Part shown: positions 24,712 through 36,380 of the stretch, piece after piece | Layout of the letters: every line of letters starts with the position of its first letter | Numbering within the stretch: position 1 is the first letter of the stretch | From: Streptomyces poonensis | GTDB lineage: Bacteria > Actinomycetota > Actinomycetes > Streptomycetales > Streptomycetaceae | NCBI RefSeq assembly: GCF_014650915.1 | Contig: NZ_BMVW01000015.1 | Location: forward strand, 62,001-126,000 | Reading direction: 5' to 3' | Length of the DNA: 64,000 bases | Translations under genes and position numbers: made by a program | The notes under the pieces: generated by a model | What the model saw: only the letters and a program-made list of their open reading frames with translations | Databases searched by the model: none | What the model was told of the DNA's origin: nothing

Positions 24712-27438
24712 CTAGTGCGCGGCCGACTCCCAGTCCGGGCCGTGGCCGACGGAGACGTCCAGCGGGGCCCGCAGCCGGACGGCGTCCGCCATCTCCCGGC
24801 GGACGAGCTCCTCGGCCCTCTCGCGCTCCCCGGGGGCGACCTCCAGGACGATCTCGTCGTGGACCTGGAGGAGGATGCGGGAGGTGAGGCCCGCCTCGCG
24901 CAGTGCCCGGTCGACGTTCAGCATGGCGATCTTGACGATGTCCGCCGCCGTGCCCTGGATCGGGGCGTTGAGGGCCATGCGCTCGGCCGTCTCGCGGCGC
25001 TGGCGGTTGTCGCTGTTGAGGTCGGGGAGGTAGCGGCGGCGGCCGAAGAGGGTCTCCGTGTAGCCCGTCGCCCGTGCCTCGTCGACCACGCGGCGCAGAT
25101 AGTCCCGTACCCCGCCGAAGCGCTCGAAGTAGGTCTCCATCAGGGCACGGGCCTCGCCCGCGTCGATGTTCAGCTGCTGGGACAGGCCGAACGCCGACAG
25201 TCCGTACGCCAGGCCGTACGACATCGCCTTGATCTTGCGGCGCATCTCGGCGTCCACCGCGTCCCGCCCGACCGCGAACACCTGCGAGGCGACCGTCGTG
25301 TGCAGGTCCTCACCGGAGGTGAACGCCTCGATCAGGCCCTCGTCCTCGGAGAGGTGGGCCATCACGCGGAGCTCGATCTGGCTGTAGTCCGCGGTCATCA
25401 GGGACTCGTAGCCCTCGCCGACCACGAAGCCGCGGCGGATCGCCCTGCCCTCGTCCGTGCGGACCGGGATGTTCTGGAGGTTGGGGTCCTGGGAGGAGAG
25501 GCGTCCGGTGGCGGCGACCGTCTGGTTGAAGGTGGTGTGGATCCGGCCGTCCGCCGCGATCGTCTTGATCAGGCCCTCGACCGTGACGCGCAGCTTCGCC
25601 TGCTCGCGGTGGCGCAGCATGATCACCGGCAGTTCGTTGTCGGTCTGGCCGGCGAGCCAGGCGAGGGCGTCGGCGTCGGTGGTGTAGCCGGTCTTGGTGC
25701 GCTTGGTCTTGGGCAGGTTCAGCTCACCGAACAGGACCTCCTGGAGCTGCTTGGGCGAGCCCAGGTTGAACTCGCGTCCCGCCGCGTCGTGCGCCTCCTG
25801 CACGGCCTGCTGCACGGCGCCCGCGAACATCTGCTCCATCGACTCCAGGTGGGCCCGGTCCGCCGCGATGCCGTGGCGCTCCATCCGGGCCAGCAGGGCG
25901 GAGGAGGGCAGCTCCATGTCGCGCAGCAGATCGGCCGCGCCGACCTCCTTCAGCCGCTCCTCGAACGCCTCGCCCAGGTCGAGGATCGCGCGGGCCTGCA
26001 CCATCAGCGCCTCGGCCTCCGCGCCCTCGTCCGCGCCGAAGGCGAGCTGGCCGTCGGCCGCCGCCGCGGGGGCCAGCTCCCGGCCGAGGTACTCCAGGGA
26101 CAGCGCGTCCAGGTCGAAGGAGCGACGGCCCGGCTTGACCAGGTAGGCGGCGAGCGCGGTGTCCATCACGACGCCCTCGACGCTCCAGCCGTGCTCGGGG
26201 AAGACCCGCATGGCGGCCTTGGCGTCGTGGAACACCTTGGGCCGGGCCTGGTCGGCGAGCCAGGCCGCCCACGCGCGGTCGTCGGCCTCGTCCAGCCGGG
26301 CCGGGTCGAACCAGGCGGCGGCGCCGTCGGCCGCGGCGAGCGCGATCTCGGCCACCGAGCCCGTGCCGAGCGCCCAGGCGCCGACCGTGGCCACACCCAG
26401 CACCGCCGTGCCGTGCTCGGCGAGCCACGGCGCGAGCTCGCCCGAGCCCAGCACCGTGCCGTCGACCTCGACGCCCGCGACGGCGACCGGGTCGGTCTCC
26501 GCCTCCACGGCGCCCGGGTCGACCGCCAGCAGCCGCTCACGCAGCGACGGGTTACGGATCTCCAGGGTGTCCAGGACCATCGCCACGGCCTTGCGGTCGT
26601 ACGGCGCCCGCTCCAGGTCGGTGACCCCCTTGGGCAGGTCGACGCTGCGCACCATCTCGGTGAGCCGGCGGTTGAGCTTGACCGACTCAAGGTGGTCGCG
26701 GAGGTTCTGGCCCGCCTTGCCCTTGACCTCCTCGACACGCTCGACGAGATCCGCGAACGAACCGAACTGGTTGATCCACTTCGCGGCGGTCTTCTCGCCG
26801 ACGCCCGGGATGCCCGGCAGGTTGTCGGACGGGTCGCCGCGCAGCGCCGCGAAGTCGGGGTACTGCGCCGGCGTCAGCCCGTACTTCTCGACGACCTTCT
26901 CCGGGGTGTACCGGGTCAGCTCCGATACGCCCTTCGTCGGGTACAGCACCGTCGTGTTCTCGGTGACCAGCTGGAACGAGTCGCGGTCGCCGGTGACGAT
27001 CAGCACCTCGAAGCCCTCGGCCTCGGCCTGGGTGGCGAGCGTGGCGATGATGTCGTCCGCCTCGTAGCCCTCGACCGCGAAGCGGGCCGCGCCCATCGCG
27101 TCGAGCAGCTCGCCGATCAGCTCGACCTGGCCCTTGAACTCGTCCGGGGTCTTGGAGCGGTTCGCCTTGTACTCCGTGAACTCCTCCGAGCGCCACGTCT
27201 TGCGGGAGACGTCGAACGCCACCGCGAAGTGCGTCGGCGCCTCGTCACGCAGCGTGTTCGCCAGCATCGACGCGAAGCCGTAGATCGCGTTCGTCGTCTG
27301 GCCCGTCGCGGTGGTGAAATTCTCCGCGGGCAGCGCGAAGAACGCGCGGTACGCCAGCGAGTGCCCGTCCATGAGCATCAGCCGCGGGCGGCTCCCGCCG
27401 GGGGTCGTGTCGGTCTTCTTCGATGCTGTCTCTGCCAC
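24712..27438 (-). CDS. polA: DNA polymerase I
   Basis: A 908-residue polymerase for gap filling and RNA primer removal. The 5' nuclease domain occupies about residues 20-310 (LMLMDGHSLAYRAFFALP, VEGYEADDIIATLA, TGDRDSFQLV, GDPSDNLPGIPGVGEKTA). The middle domain lacks the DxE carboxylates of a proofreading exonuclease, as is usual in actinobacteria. The polymerase domain shows motif A DYSQIELRVMAHLS, motif B RRKIKAMSYGLAYGLSAFGL and motif C QVHDEIVLEV. GTG at 27438 (VAETASKKTD) is preferred, with AGGA eight bases upstream. It is divergent from the FdhF-like gene across 494 bases. Confidence 0.95.
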   Translation of the reverse strand: MAETASKKTDTTPGGSRPRLMLMDGHSLAYRAFFALPAENFTTATGQTTNAIYGFASMLANTLRDEAPTHFAVAFDVSRKTWRSEEFTEYKANRSKTPDEFKGQVELIGELLDAMGAARFAVEGYEADDIIATLATQAEAEGFEVLIVTGDRDSFQLVTENTTVLYPTKGVSELTRYTPEKVVEKYGLTPAQYPDFAALRGDPSDNLPGIPGVGEKTAAKWINQFGSFADLVERVEEVKGKAGQNLRDHLESVKLNRRLTEMVRSVDLPKGVTDLERAPYDRKAVAMVLDTLEIRNPSLRERLLAVDPGAVEAETDPVAVAGVEVDGTVLGSGELAPWLAEHGTAVLGVATVGAWALGTGSVAEIALAAADGAAAWFDPARLDEADDRAWAAWLADQARPKVFHDAKAAMRVFPEHGWSVEGVVMDTALAAYLVKPGRRSFDLDALSLEYLGRELAPAAAADGQLAFGADEGAEAEALMVQARAILDLGEAFEERLKEVGAADLLRDMELPSSALLARMERHGIAADRAHLESMEQMFAGAVQQAVQEAHDAAGREFNLGSPKQLQEVLFGELNLPKTKRTKTGYTTDADALAWLAGQTDNELPVIMLRHREQAKLRVTVEGLIKTIAADGRIHTTFNQTVAATGRLSSQDPNLQNIPVRTDEGRAIRRGFVVGEGYESLMTADYSQIELRVMAHLSEDEGLIEAFTSGEDLHTTVASQVFAVGRDAVDAEMRRKIKAMSYGLAYGLSAFGLSQQLNIDAGEARALMETYFERFGGVRDYLRRVVDEARATGYTETLFGRRRYLPDLNSDNRQRRETAERMALNAPIQGTAADIVKIAMLNVDRALREAGLTSRILLQVHDEIVLEVAPGERERAEELVRREMADAVRLRAPLDVSVGHGPDWESAAH

Positions 27439-27932
27439 GTCCCCGATCCTGCCACGAGCCACTGACAGTCCGCGTCCACCGGCCCGCGCGGGGCAGGGGC
27501 GTGGTCGGCGGACCGCAGGCCCGGGACACGTACGGTGAACCGCGCGGGCCCGGATGCGGCCGCGGGACCGCAGGCCTCACGCCCGGTCCGCGAGCGGGCC
27601 CCGACGTGGCCGTCCCACCGCACGAGCCGTACCGGACCTCCCCGTCCCGAACGCCCCCGCGCCGAACCGGTGGTGAGAGTTCCGCAATGGTTTCGCAAGG
27701 GGACGGGCACCCGTCCCCGGCAGTGATCGAACGCTGTCGGTACCCCGTGGGAGGATCGGAGACGTCCCTCACCGTGCGCGCGGTGGGGAGCCGGAGAGCA
27801 TGCCGGAGAACATGCCGGTGCCGGGCAGCCCCGAGCGGGCGAGGGCCCGGCGGACAAGGGGGCGGGCGCGATCGGTCCCCGGCAGCGGCCGTGGCGCTCC
27901 GGAGGCGAACGAGCGGAGTAAGGGGAGCAGCG
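27439..27932. other. 494-base divergent region between polA and the oxidoreductase gene
   Basis: No convincing gene, although a frame stays open from the right-hand CDS. It contains GGGGACGGG/CCCGTCCCC as a hairpin (27699-27718). Just left of it, a direct repeat of CGCAA at 27683-27687 and 27694-27698 has 11-bp spacing (TTGCG on the minus strand), a phasing typical of regulator sites. No promoter could be assigned with confidence. Confidence 0.5.
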
Positions 27933-30215
<2,283 letters not shown>

Positions 30216-30260
30216 GCGTTTGCTCAGCAACGTGATCGACGACGGACGGAGCCGGGCCCC

Positions 30261-30749
30261 ATGGGTGAGCAGCACACCGCGAAGTTCCCGCAAGAGGTCA
30301 TCGACGAGTACGCCGCGCTCGGCGTCGACCTGGTGGCCCTGTTCTCCGCGGGCCACCTCGGCACCCGCATGGGCGTCGAGATAGTCGAGGCGTCCGCGGA
30401 CCGCGTCGTCGGCACCATGCCGGTCGAGGGCAACACGCAGCCGTACGGGCTCCTGCACGGCGGCGCCTCCGCCGTGCTCGCCGAGACCCTCGGCTCGGTC
30501 GGCGCCATGCTGCACGGCGGCGTCGCCAAGCTCGCCGTCGGCGTCGACTTGAACTGCACCCACCACCGCGCCGCACGGTCCGGGCTGGTCACGGGCGTGG
30601 CCACGCCCGTGCACCGGGGACGCTCGACGGCGACGTACGAGATAGCGATCAGCGACGAGGACGGCAACCGGGTCTGCACCGCCCGGCTGACCTGCATGCT
30701 GCGCGACGTCCGTCCCGGCGACGCCCAGCACGTCCGCGCGGCGGGCTGA
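30261..30749 (+). CDS. Hotdog-fold thioesterase (PaaI/YbdB-like)
   Basis: A 162-residue acyl-CoA thioesterase. The active-site segment QPYGLLHGGASAVLAETLGS holds the HGG motif with the catalytic Glu in LAETLGS, followed by VGVDLNCTHHRAARSGLVTG and VHRGRSTATYEIAISDEDG, all typical of the PaaI group that hydrolyses aryl-CoA or related thioesters. It follows the FdhF-like gene by 45 bases in the same direction. Substrate unknown. Confidence 0.88.
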   Translation: MGEQHTAKFPQEVIDEYAALGVDLVALFSAGHLGTRMGVEIVEASADRVVGTMPVEGNTQPYGLLHGGASAVLAETLGSVGAMLHGGVAKLAVGVDLNCTHHRAARSGLVTGVATPVHRGRSTATYEIAISDEDGNRVCTARLTCMLRDVRPGDAQHVRAAG

Positions 30750-30832
30750 CCGCACACACACGCCGGAGCCCGCTGCGCGCGGGTGCCCGCCGGACCGTTG
30801 TTCCCGGGCACCGGTCGCCTTAGCGTCGAGAC

Positions 30833-31312
30833 ATGACAACGGGAGGAGCTCCCCGGCCGGGAGCGACACTCGGACGGGGGCTCCGCCCGGCCCATGGGCG
30901 GGATCCCGGTCCGGTCCATGGGCCGGGTCTCGGTCCGGTCCATGGGCCGGGTCTCGGTCCGGTCCATGGGCGAGGGATCGGGCGAGGACTCGGGCCGGCA
31001 CCCGGGCAGGCACCCGGAGCGGCGGCATCGACCGGCGGCCCGGTCACCGGCTCCGGCGCACCCGGTCCGCGGAACGGGACGACGACGGCCACCCAGCAGC
31101 GCGACACCGCGCGGGACGACAGCCCGAGGACAGCCGCACAGCAACGCAACGGCCCGGCGTCGGCCGGCCGGCCGACCGGCCATGAGACGCGGCGGAACTG
31201 CCCGGCCCCGTTCCGGTCACGGTCCCGGGACGAGGGCCGTGACCAGGCCCGTGACCGGGATCGGAACCGTGACCGCGACGGCCGCCGCCCGGACCAGGGT
31301 CCCCGGCCGTGA
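30833..31312 (+). CDS. Repeat-bearing basic hypothetical protein, coupled to the next gene
   Basis: A 159-residue frame rich in Gly, Pro, Arg and His. Residues 20-46 carry eight-residue repeats (GPVHGPGL) made by a 24-bp DNA tandem repeat, and the C-terminus is Arg/Asp-rich (RDRDRNRDRDGRR). No known domain was recognised. Its stop overlaps the GTG start of the next gene in a GTGA arrangement, which supports real translation and coupling. The ATG at 30833 lacks a clear ribosome site, so the true start could be further in. It could still be a non-coding frame. Confidence 0.45.
   Translation: MTTGGAPRPGATLGRGLRPAHGRDPGPVHGPGLGPVHGPGLGPVHGRGIGRGLGPAPGQAPGAAASTGGPVTGSGAPGPRNGTTTATQQRDTARDDSPRTAAQQRNGPASAGRPTGHETRRNCPAPFRSRSRDEGRDQARDRDRNRDRDGRRPDQGPRP
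30892..30976. repeat. 24-bp tandem repeat, about 3.5 copies
   Basis: The unit begins CCATGGGCCGGGTCTCGG and is 24 bp long, so it keeps frame. Copies lie at 30892-30915 (diverged), 30916-30939, 30940-30963 (identical to the second) and a partial one from 30964. All reading frames across it encode eight-residue repeats. Confidence 0.9.
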
Positions 31313-32109
31313 GCGGCATCAGTCCCGTCGAGCCGGGCGAGGGCACGCGCGCGGGGGACGCCGATCCGGACTCACGGCCCGTGCCCGGCACCCCGCGCCA
31401 ACGCCTCACCGAGTGGTACACACGGCACCGCCGCCCGATGCTCGCCGGCGCGTCGGCCGCGGTCCTCCTCGCCGGCGGCGGTTCGTTCTACGCCACCCGC
31501 GACAAGGAGCCGGAGCCGCCCGCGGTGCACCCGTCGCAGACCGTGCGGGTGACGTACCTGGGTGCGGAATCCCCGCCTCCATCCGCTCCGACCAGGAGTT
31601 TCAGTTTCGCGGTCAGGGTCACCGCACTGCCCGGACCGCCCGTCACCGTGACCCGGATCTCCCAGCCTTATGCCGCGGTTTCCCTGACCTCGGCACCCCG
31701 GCCGCCTTTTTCGGCCAAGGCCGGATTCGCCCGCAAAATCGTGATCACCATGCATGTCATGGATTGCTCTCACGTGCCAGGGAATGCCGGACTCCCTTTC
31801 CTGGATGTAACTCTGCGTAATACGAACGCAATAGATAACCACAGCTTCATCCTGGGCGAACGGTATGCACAGGACGTCTCACAAGCCCTTCGGGCCGGCT
31901 GCGCCGACGATCCCGAGTCATCACCAAAACCCTTGAACACTACTGAAATCATCCGCGCGCATCCTGCGAGTTCTCACTATCCGGACCGGGCGAATCAACC
32001 GGAATTCCGCTCTTCCACCCACCGAGTACCGCTCTGCAATACGTCGTGTCATAACAAGAGAGTCACAGCCTCTGACAGACTCTCCTCCGCGTTCCCTGCA
32101 CACGCTTAG
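31309..32109 (+). CDS. Tat-signal-domain-like exported or membrane-anchored hypothetical protein
   Basis: A 266-residue protein with a basic cytoplasmic end, TRHRRPMLAGASAAVLLAGG as an export or anchor segment near residue 40, and an extracellular domain with VRVTYLGAE, RSFSFAVRVTALPGPPVTVT, RKIVITMHVMDC, NAGLPFLDVTLRNTNAIDNH and SFILGERYAQDVSQALRAGC. This matches a Streptomyces family labelled Tat pathway signal sequence domain proteins, of unknown function. Relatives as I recall them end near the SQALRAGC segment; here some 60 more residues continue to 32109 with different, less GC-biased composition. The GTG start overlaps the upstream stop. Confidence 0.7.
   Translation: MSGISPVEPGEGTRAGDADPDSRPVPGTPRQRLTEWYTRHRRPMLAGASAAVLLAGGGSFYATRDKEPEPPAVHPSQTVRVTYLGAESPPPSAPTRSFSFAVRVTALPGPPVTVTRISQPYAAVSLTSAPRPPFSAKAGFARKIVITMHVMDCSHVPGNAGLPFLDVTLRNTNAIDNHSFILGERYAQDVSQALRAGCADDPESSPKPLNTTEIIRAHPASSHYPDRANQPEFRSSTHRVPLCNTSCHNKRVTASDRLSSAFPAHA
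32058..32084. promoter_or_regulatory. Inverted repeat upstream of livJ
   Basis: GAGAGTC at 32058-32064 and GACTCTC at 32078-32084 form a 7-bp dyad with a 13-base spacer in AT-richer DNA before livJ. It could be a regulator site for the liv operon or a weak hairpin. It lies within the putative C-terminal extension of the preceding gene. Confidence 0.35.
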
Positions 32110-32212
32110 AGTCACGGCCAGTCACCGCGCCATCGGATTCGAATCATTTTCGGCCCAGCGCTCGACTCGGACCCTTCCGCCAGGACGGGCCGTGCCAGGG
32201 AAAGGACTGATC

Positions 32213-33445
32213 GTGCGTCAACGTTCGCTCATCGCCATCACCGCCGCGCTGGCGGCCGGAGCACTGACCCTCACCGCCTGCGGCTCGCGCGACGAGGGCG
32301 GCAGCGGCGGCTCGGACAACGGCGGCGGCACCACCGTCGTCATCGGCGTCGACGCCCCGCTCACCGGCGACCTGACCGCACTGGGCCTCGGCATCAAGAA
32401 CTCCGTCGACCTCGCCGTCAAGACGGCCAACAAGGACAAGTACGTCGACGGCGTCACCTTCGAGATCCAGGCCCTCGACGACCAGGGACAGCCCTCCTCG
32501 GGCCAGCAGAACGCCACCAAGCTGGTCGCCGACGAAAAGGTCCTCGGCGTCGTCGGCCCCCTGAACTCCTCCGTCGCCGAATCCATGCAGAAGGTCTTCG
32601 ACGACGCCAAACTGGTCGAAGTCTCCCCCGCCAACACCAACCCGGCCCTGACCCAGGGGCCCAACTGGCAGACCAAGAAGGAACGCGTCTACGACTCGTA
32701 CTTCCGCACCGCCACCACGGACGCCATCCAGGGCCCGTTCGCCGCACAGTACGTCTACAACGACGCCAAGAAGAAGAAGGTCTTCGTCGTCGACGACAAG
32801 AAGACCTACGGCGCCGGCCTGGCCTCCACCTTCACCGCGGAGTTCAAGGAACTCGGCGGCGAGGTCGTCGGCACCGAGCACGTCAACCCCGATACCAAGG
32901 ACTTCTCCGCGGTCGTCACCAAGATCAAGAACTCCGACGCGGACGTCGTCTACTACGGCGGCGAATACCCCGTCGCCGGCCCCCTCAGCAAGCAGATCAA
33001 GAAGGCCGGCAAGGACATCCCGCTGGTCGGCGGCGACGGCATCTACAGCGCCGACTTCATCAAGCTCGCCGGCACCGAGGGCACCGGCGACCTCGCCACC
33101 TCCGTCGGCGCCCCGGTCGAGGACCTCCCCTCGGCCAAGGAATTCGTCGCCAACTACGAGGCCGAAGGCTACAAGGAGGCCTACGAGGCCTACGGCGGCT
33201 ACTCCTACGACTCGGCCTGGGCGATCATCGAGGCCGTCAAGAAGGTCGTCGAGGACAACGACGGCAAGCTTCCCGACGACGCCCGCGCCAAGGTCACCGA
33301 GGCCATGCAGAACGTCTCCTTCGACGGCGTGACCGGCAAGGTCTCCTTCGACGAATTCGGTGACGCCACCAACAAGCAGCTCACCGTCTACTCCGTCGAG
33401 GGCGGCCAGTGGAAGCCGGTGAAGTCCGGCACCTACACCGGCTGA
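32213..33445 (+). CDS. livJ: Branched-chain amino-acid ABC transporter substrate-binding lipoprotein
   Basis: A 410-residue periplasmic-binding-type lipoprotein. The signal peptide RQRSLIAITAALAAGALTLT ends in a lipobox (LTAC) with Cys23 as the lipidation site. The mature part is a Peripla_BP_6 (type I) fold: VVIGVDAPLTGDLTALGLGI, VLGVVGPLNSSVAESM, VFVVDDKKTYGAGLASTFTA, DADVVYYGGEYPVAGPL. It should bind leucine, isoleucine or valine, or a related substrate. GTG at 32213 follows AAAGGA at six bases. It is the first gene of a five-gene operon, and a strong hairpin follows it. Confidence 0.9.
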   Translation: MRQRSLIAITAALAAGALTLTACGSRDEGGSGGSDNGGGTTVVIGVDAPLTGDLTALGLGIKNSVDLAVKTANKDKYVDGVTFEIQALDDQGQPSSGQQNATKLVADEKVLGVVGPLNSSVAESMQKVFDDAKLVEVSPANTNPALTQGPNWQTKKERVYDSYFRTATTDAIQGPFAAQYVYNDAKKKKVFVVDDKKTYGAGLASTFTAEFKELGGEVVGTEHVNPDTKDFSAVVTKIKNSDADVVYYGGEYPVAGPLSKQIKKAGKDIPLVGGDGIYSADFIKLAGTEGTGDLATSVGAPVEDLPSAKEFVANYEAEGYKEAYEAYGGYSYDSAWAIIEAVKKVVEDNDGKLPDDARAKVTEAMQNVSFDGVTGKVSFDEFGDATNKQLTVYSVEGGQWKPVKSGTYTG

Positions 33446-33468
33446 CCCCACCCGCACCACCCACGAGC

Positions 33469-33502
33469 CGCGCGGGGCGCTGCATCACTGGCGCCCCGCG
33501 CG
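33469..33502 (+). terminator. Hairpin between livJ and livH (attenuator or mRNA stabiliser)
   Basis: CGCGCGGGGCGC at 33469-33480 pairs perfectly with GCGCCCCGCGCG at 33491-33502 (12 bp, 10-base loop), 24 bases past the livJ stop. In similar operons such hairpins let the binding protein be made in excess over the membrane parts. Confidence 0.7.
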
Positions 33503-33612
33503 TACTCGCATGGGCCGCCGCGCGCTCACCCGGGCCACCGCATCACCCACGCCCCGCGCGCACTCGTATCCGGTCACATCCCTCGACAATCCGAAAGCTC
33601 GGAGGACATGCG

Positions 33613-34542
<930 letters not shown>

Positions 34543-34548
34543 GACACG

Positions 34549-36375
34549 ATGACCACACAGATCACCAAAGACGCACCCAACACGCCCCCGTCGGCACCCG
34601 CACCGAAGGGCCTCATCCCCCTCCCCGAGAACACCGCACGCGCCACCGCCACCGCAGCCGGCGCCCTCACCGCCGCCTCCGCCTTCCTCGCCTGGACCTG
34701 GACCGCCGAATTCCCCGGCGACCTCACCGTCTACGGCTACCCCGGCGGCCTGCAATGGCTCGTCCTCATCGGCGGCGCCCTCACCGCCCTCTACGGCCTC
34801 AGCTCCTACGGCATCAAAGGCCTCCGCTGGCTCGCCCCCGCCGGAGCCTACGCCGCCCTCAAATTCGCCGCCCTCGCCGCCTTCGCCACCGCCTGGTACA
34901 CCGTCCTCTCCATCAGCACGGAACTCGGCGGCCTGGTCAACCTCGAACCCGGCGGCTACATCGTCGCCCTCACCAGCCTCGCCGCCCTCCTCGGCGCCCT
35001 CGCACTCCCCTTCCAACGACCCGAACCCGACCCCATCGACCCCGACGACACCGGCTGGGAACACTTCAAACACCGCACCCGACACGGCTGGGACACCACC
35101 AAAGCGGCCTTCGCCGCCGACACCCCCCGCCCCGTCGGCACCCTGCCCTCCTACGCCGAGATCCTCATCATCACCGCGATCCTCGCCCTCGGCCTGCTCG
35201 TCTTCACCTACGGCATCGGCACCGAATACGACGAACTCTTCGTCGGCTTCCTCATCACCGCCGGCTTCGGCTTCGCCGCACTCAACAAAGCCGGCCTCGT
35301 CGCCCACGCCTCCCAGATCACAGCACGCCACCAGAACATCACCATCTGCGGCGCCTTCGCCGCCGCCGCCTGCTTCCCCTTCACCCAGACCGACGACCAG
35401 TACGCGACCCTCGGCGTCTACATCCTCATCTTCGCCACCGTCGCCCTCGGCCTGAACATCGTCGTCGGCCTCGCCGGCCTGCTCGACCTCGGCTACGTCG
35501 CCTTCCTCGGCGTCGGCGCCTACGCCGCGGCCCTCGTCTCCGGCTCCCCCAACTCACCCTTCGGCGTCCACTTCCCCTTCTGGGCCGCCATCCTCGTCGG
35601 CGCCGGAGCCTCCCTCGTCTTCGGCGTCCTCATCGGCGCACCCACCCTGCGCCTCCGCGGCGACTACCTCGCCATCGTCACCCTCGGCTTCGGCGAGATC
35701 TTCCGCATCGCCGTCAACAACATGGACGGCACCTCCGGACCCGACATCACCAACGGCTCCAACGGCATCTCATCCATCCCGAACCTCGAACTCCTCGGAT
35801 TCGACTTCGGAGCCCAGCACACCATCGCCGGATTCACCATCGGCCGCTTCGCCAACTACTTCTTCCTGATGCTGGTCGTCACCGCCGTCGTCGTCCTCGT
35901 CTTCCGGCGCAGCAGCGACTCCCGCATCGGCCGCGCCTGGATCGCCATCCGCGAGGACGAGACCGCCGCCCTCGCCATGGGCATCAACGGCTTCCGCGTC
36001 AAACTCATCGCCTTCGCCCTCGGCGCCTGCCTCGCCGGAACCGCCGGCACCGTCCAGGCCCACGTCACCTACACCGTCACACCCGAGCAGTACCTCTTCG
36101 CCGGACAGGTCCCACCCAACTCCGCCTTCCTCCTCGCCGCCGTCGTCCTCGGCGGCATGGGCACCATCGGCGGCCCCCTCATCGGCGCCGCACTCCTCTT
36201 CCTCATCCCCAACAAGCTCCAGTTCCTCGGGGACTACCAACTCTTCGCCTTCGGCCTCGCACTCATCCTCCTCATGCGCTTCCGCCCCGAAGGCCTCATC
36301 CCCAACCGGCGCCGCCAGCTCGAATTCCACGAAGAGGCCGAAGCACCCACAGTCCTCAGCAAGGCAGGGGCCTGA
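34549..36375 (+). CDS. livM: Branched-chain amino-acid ABC transporter permease LivM, long form
   Basis: A 608-residue permease. The conserved LivM core starts near residue 290 (LGLNIVVGLAGLLDLGYVAF) and continues with GVLIGAPTLRLRGDYLAIVT, LGFGEIFRIAVNNMDG, RIGRAWIAIREDETAALAMG and AVVLGGMGTIGGPLIGAALL, ending RFRPEGLIPNRRR. The first 290 residues are an extra membrane region with several helices and a short polar loop, making the protein about twice the usual length. It pairs with LivH to form the translocation channel. Confidence 0.93.
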   Translation: MTTQITKDAPNTPPSAPAPKGLIPLPENTARATATAAGALTAASAFLAWTWTAEFPGDLTVYGYPGGLQWLVLIGGALTALYGLSSYGIKGLRWLAPAGAYAALKFAALAAFATAWYTVLSISTELGGLVNLEPGGYIVALTSLAALLGALALPFQRPEPDPIDPDDTGWEHFKHRTRHGWDTTKAAFAADTPRPVGTLPSYAEILIITAILALGLLVFTYGIGTEYDELFVGFLITAGFGFAALNKAGLVAHASQITARHQNITICGAFAAAACFPFTQTDDQYATLGVYILIFATVALGLNIVVGLAGLLDLGYVAFLGVGAYAAALVSGSPNSPFGVHFPFWAAILVGAGASLVFGVLIGAPTLRLRGDYLAIVTLGFGEIFRIAVNNMDGTSGPDITNGSNGISSIPNLELLGFDFGAQHTIAGFTIGRFANYFFLMLVVTAVVVLVFRRSSDSRIGRAWIAIREDETAALAMGINGFRVKLIAFALGACLAGTAGTVQAHVTYTVTPEQYLFAGQVPPNSAFLLAAVVLGGMGTIGGPLIGAALLFLIPNKLQFLGDYQLFAFGLALILLMRFRPEGLIPNRRRQLEFHEEAEAPTVLSKAGA

Positions 36376-36380
36376 CCACC

